Assembly (NCBI GenBank): GCA_031426815.1
Contig: JASJPG010000100.1
Span: 1 to 64,000, forward strand
Origin: PFJX01 sp031426815
Lineage (GTDB): Bacteria; Pseudomonadota; Gammaproteobacteria; Burkholderiales; Thiobacillaceae
DNA: 64,000 nucleotides
Reading direction: 5' to 3'
In this document: in pieces, positions 63,359 to 64,000 of the stretch
Layout: the number at the start of each line of letters is the position of its first letter
Numbering within the stretch: position 1 is the stretch's first letter
The notes under the pieces: model-generated
Seen by the model: the letters and a program-made list of their open reading frames with translations, nothing else
Database searches by the model: none
What the model was told of the DNA's origin: nothing
Position numbers and translations under genes: made by a program

Positions 63359-63826
63359 TTAGCCGCCGCAGCCACCGATGGTGACCTTCACTTCTTTCGC
63401 CGCCGTGTACATCTTGCCGCCGGCTTTCACGACCGCGCGCACGTTGGCCGTGGAGCCCATCTTGATGCGGGTGGAGATGAAGCCTTGCGCGCCGTTCGAC
63501 AGGTCGAACTGGGCCAGCATCGGCATGGTGTTCTTCTCGCCGATCAGCGTGATCGACTCGGTTCCGGCAATGTTGGAAGTGATTTCGACCGGCACCACAG
63601 CGCCGTTCTCGGCAATGTCCGGCGCCTTCACGACGATATCGCCAGACGCAGCACCGGCACCGCCGACTGCTTTCATGACGCCGCCGAGATCCTTGCTCTC
63701 GAACACGGATTTGTTCCACTCGGCCGCAAACACCGCGCCCGGCTTCAACAGACCCGCGGCGACCGCCACGCTCACCGCGCTGGCTGCGCCAGCACCCTTC
63801 AATACGTTTCTGCGCAGAATGTTCAT
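63359..63826 (-). CDS. soxY: Thiosulfate oxidation carrier protein SoxY
   Basis: 155 residues from ATG 63826. N-terminal Tat signal with RRNVLKG (residues 5-11) and a long hydrophobic stretch to AVFA. The C-terminal GGCGG carries the cysteine on which thiosulfate is bound and oxidised by SoxAX, SoxB and SoxCD; it is intact. The DLSNGAQGFISTRIKMGSTA segment is typical. No other sox gene is in the window, and bases 63840-64000 upstream show no clear gene. Confidence 0.96.
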   Translation of the reverse strand: MNILRRNVLKGAGAASAVSVAVAAGLLKPGAVFAAEWNKSVFESKDLGGVMKAVGGAGAASGDIVVKAPDIAENGAVVPVEITSNIAGTESITLIGEKNTMPMLAQFDLSNGAQGFISTRIKMGSTANVRAVVKAGGKMYTAAKEVKVTIGGCGG

Positions 63827-64000
63827 GCAGTTGTCTCCAGTAAAAAAGTGATCCAGTTTATGCCCGCTCCGGCCTGTTGCTTGCCACAACCGACCGCGAC
63901 GATGACATCACAATACGAGCGCTTATACAAACGCCACTCGATCCCGCGTGGTGCACAGCCCGGCCTGATATTTTCGACCTAGTGGACACCATTACAAACG

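Overview
The window (GC-rich, dense, many 1-4 base gene overlaps) looks like a chromosomal segment of a sulfur-oxidising betaproteobacterium. This is an inference from gene content and order: the mla - yadGH - bolA - murA - his - hinT - tatABC super-operon, soxYZ, a rhodanese-tusA-dsrE2 sulfur-relay cluster, a DHC/SHP/cytochrome b cluster and a PEP-CTERM protein. I cannot name the species from the sequence alone.

Layout. 1-6551: end of a urea ABC transporter (urtD partial, urtE) and a full urease operon (ureDABC-E-F-G), with palindromic repeats on both sides of ureE. 6573-7734: two unrecognised genes on the minus strand. 8087-14743: three genes on the plus strand encoding a papain-like protease fused to an alpha/beta hydrolase, an N-acetylmuramoyl-L-alanine amidase with an SH3 domain, and a very large membrane patatin-like phospholipase. 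This protease/amidase/lipase trio is the best candidate in the window for an undescribed system. 14800-16005: an ammonium transporter behind a strong sigma-54 promoter match, which fits with the urease genes as nitrogen scavenging. 16275-32109: a long minus-strand block for phospholipid transport (mlaFEDCB), an ABC exporter, bolA, murA, histidine synthesis (hisGDCBHAFIE), hinT and tatABC, interrupted only by a PEP-CTERM gene in opposite orientation.

32207-42400: a short DUF72-like gene, a secreted Met/Trp-rich protein made of about twelve 12-13-residue DP/NP repeats, cysS, glnS, a TPR protein, an L,D-transpeptidase, a periplasmic cyclophilin, lpxH and two unknown exported proteins. 42653-46813: a FadL-type porin, dsrE2-tusA-rhodanese, and a soluble chemotaxis-type receptor. 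46879-49816: tRNA-Thr(CGT), ispB, tRNA-Pro(CGG), then a small apparently foreign segment with an integrase-like remnant and an astacin-like zinc protease. 49817-56855: a TlpA-type thioredoxin, an alpha/beta-hydrolase-like protein, two FlaG-like small proteins, srkA, an N-acetylglutaminylglutamine amidotransferase, an MFS carrier and a zinc-ribbon protein. 56875-58841: diheme cytochrome c, SHP-like cytochrome, cytochrome b561 and a further cytochrome c. 59020-64000: a gabD-type dehydrogenase, a CPHC-thioredoxin/HEAT-repeat protein, an old yellow enzyme, an MBL-fold hydrolase, and soxYZ.

How parts may work together: SoxY carries a Tat signal and tatABC is in the same window; the TusA/DsrE2/rhodanese relay would handle cytoplasmic sulfur while SoxYZ carries periplasmic sulfur; urea import, urease and Amt form one nitrogen-acquisition theme.
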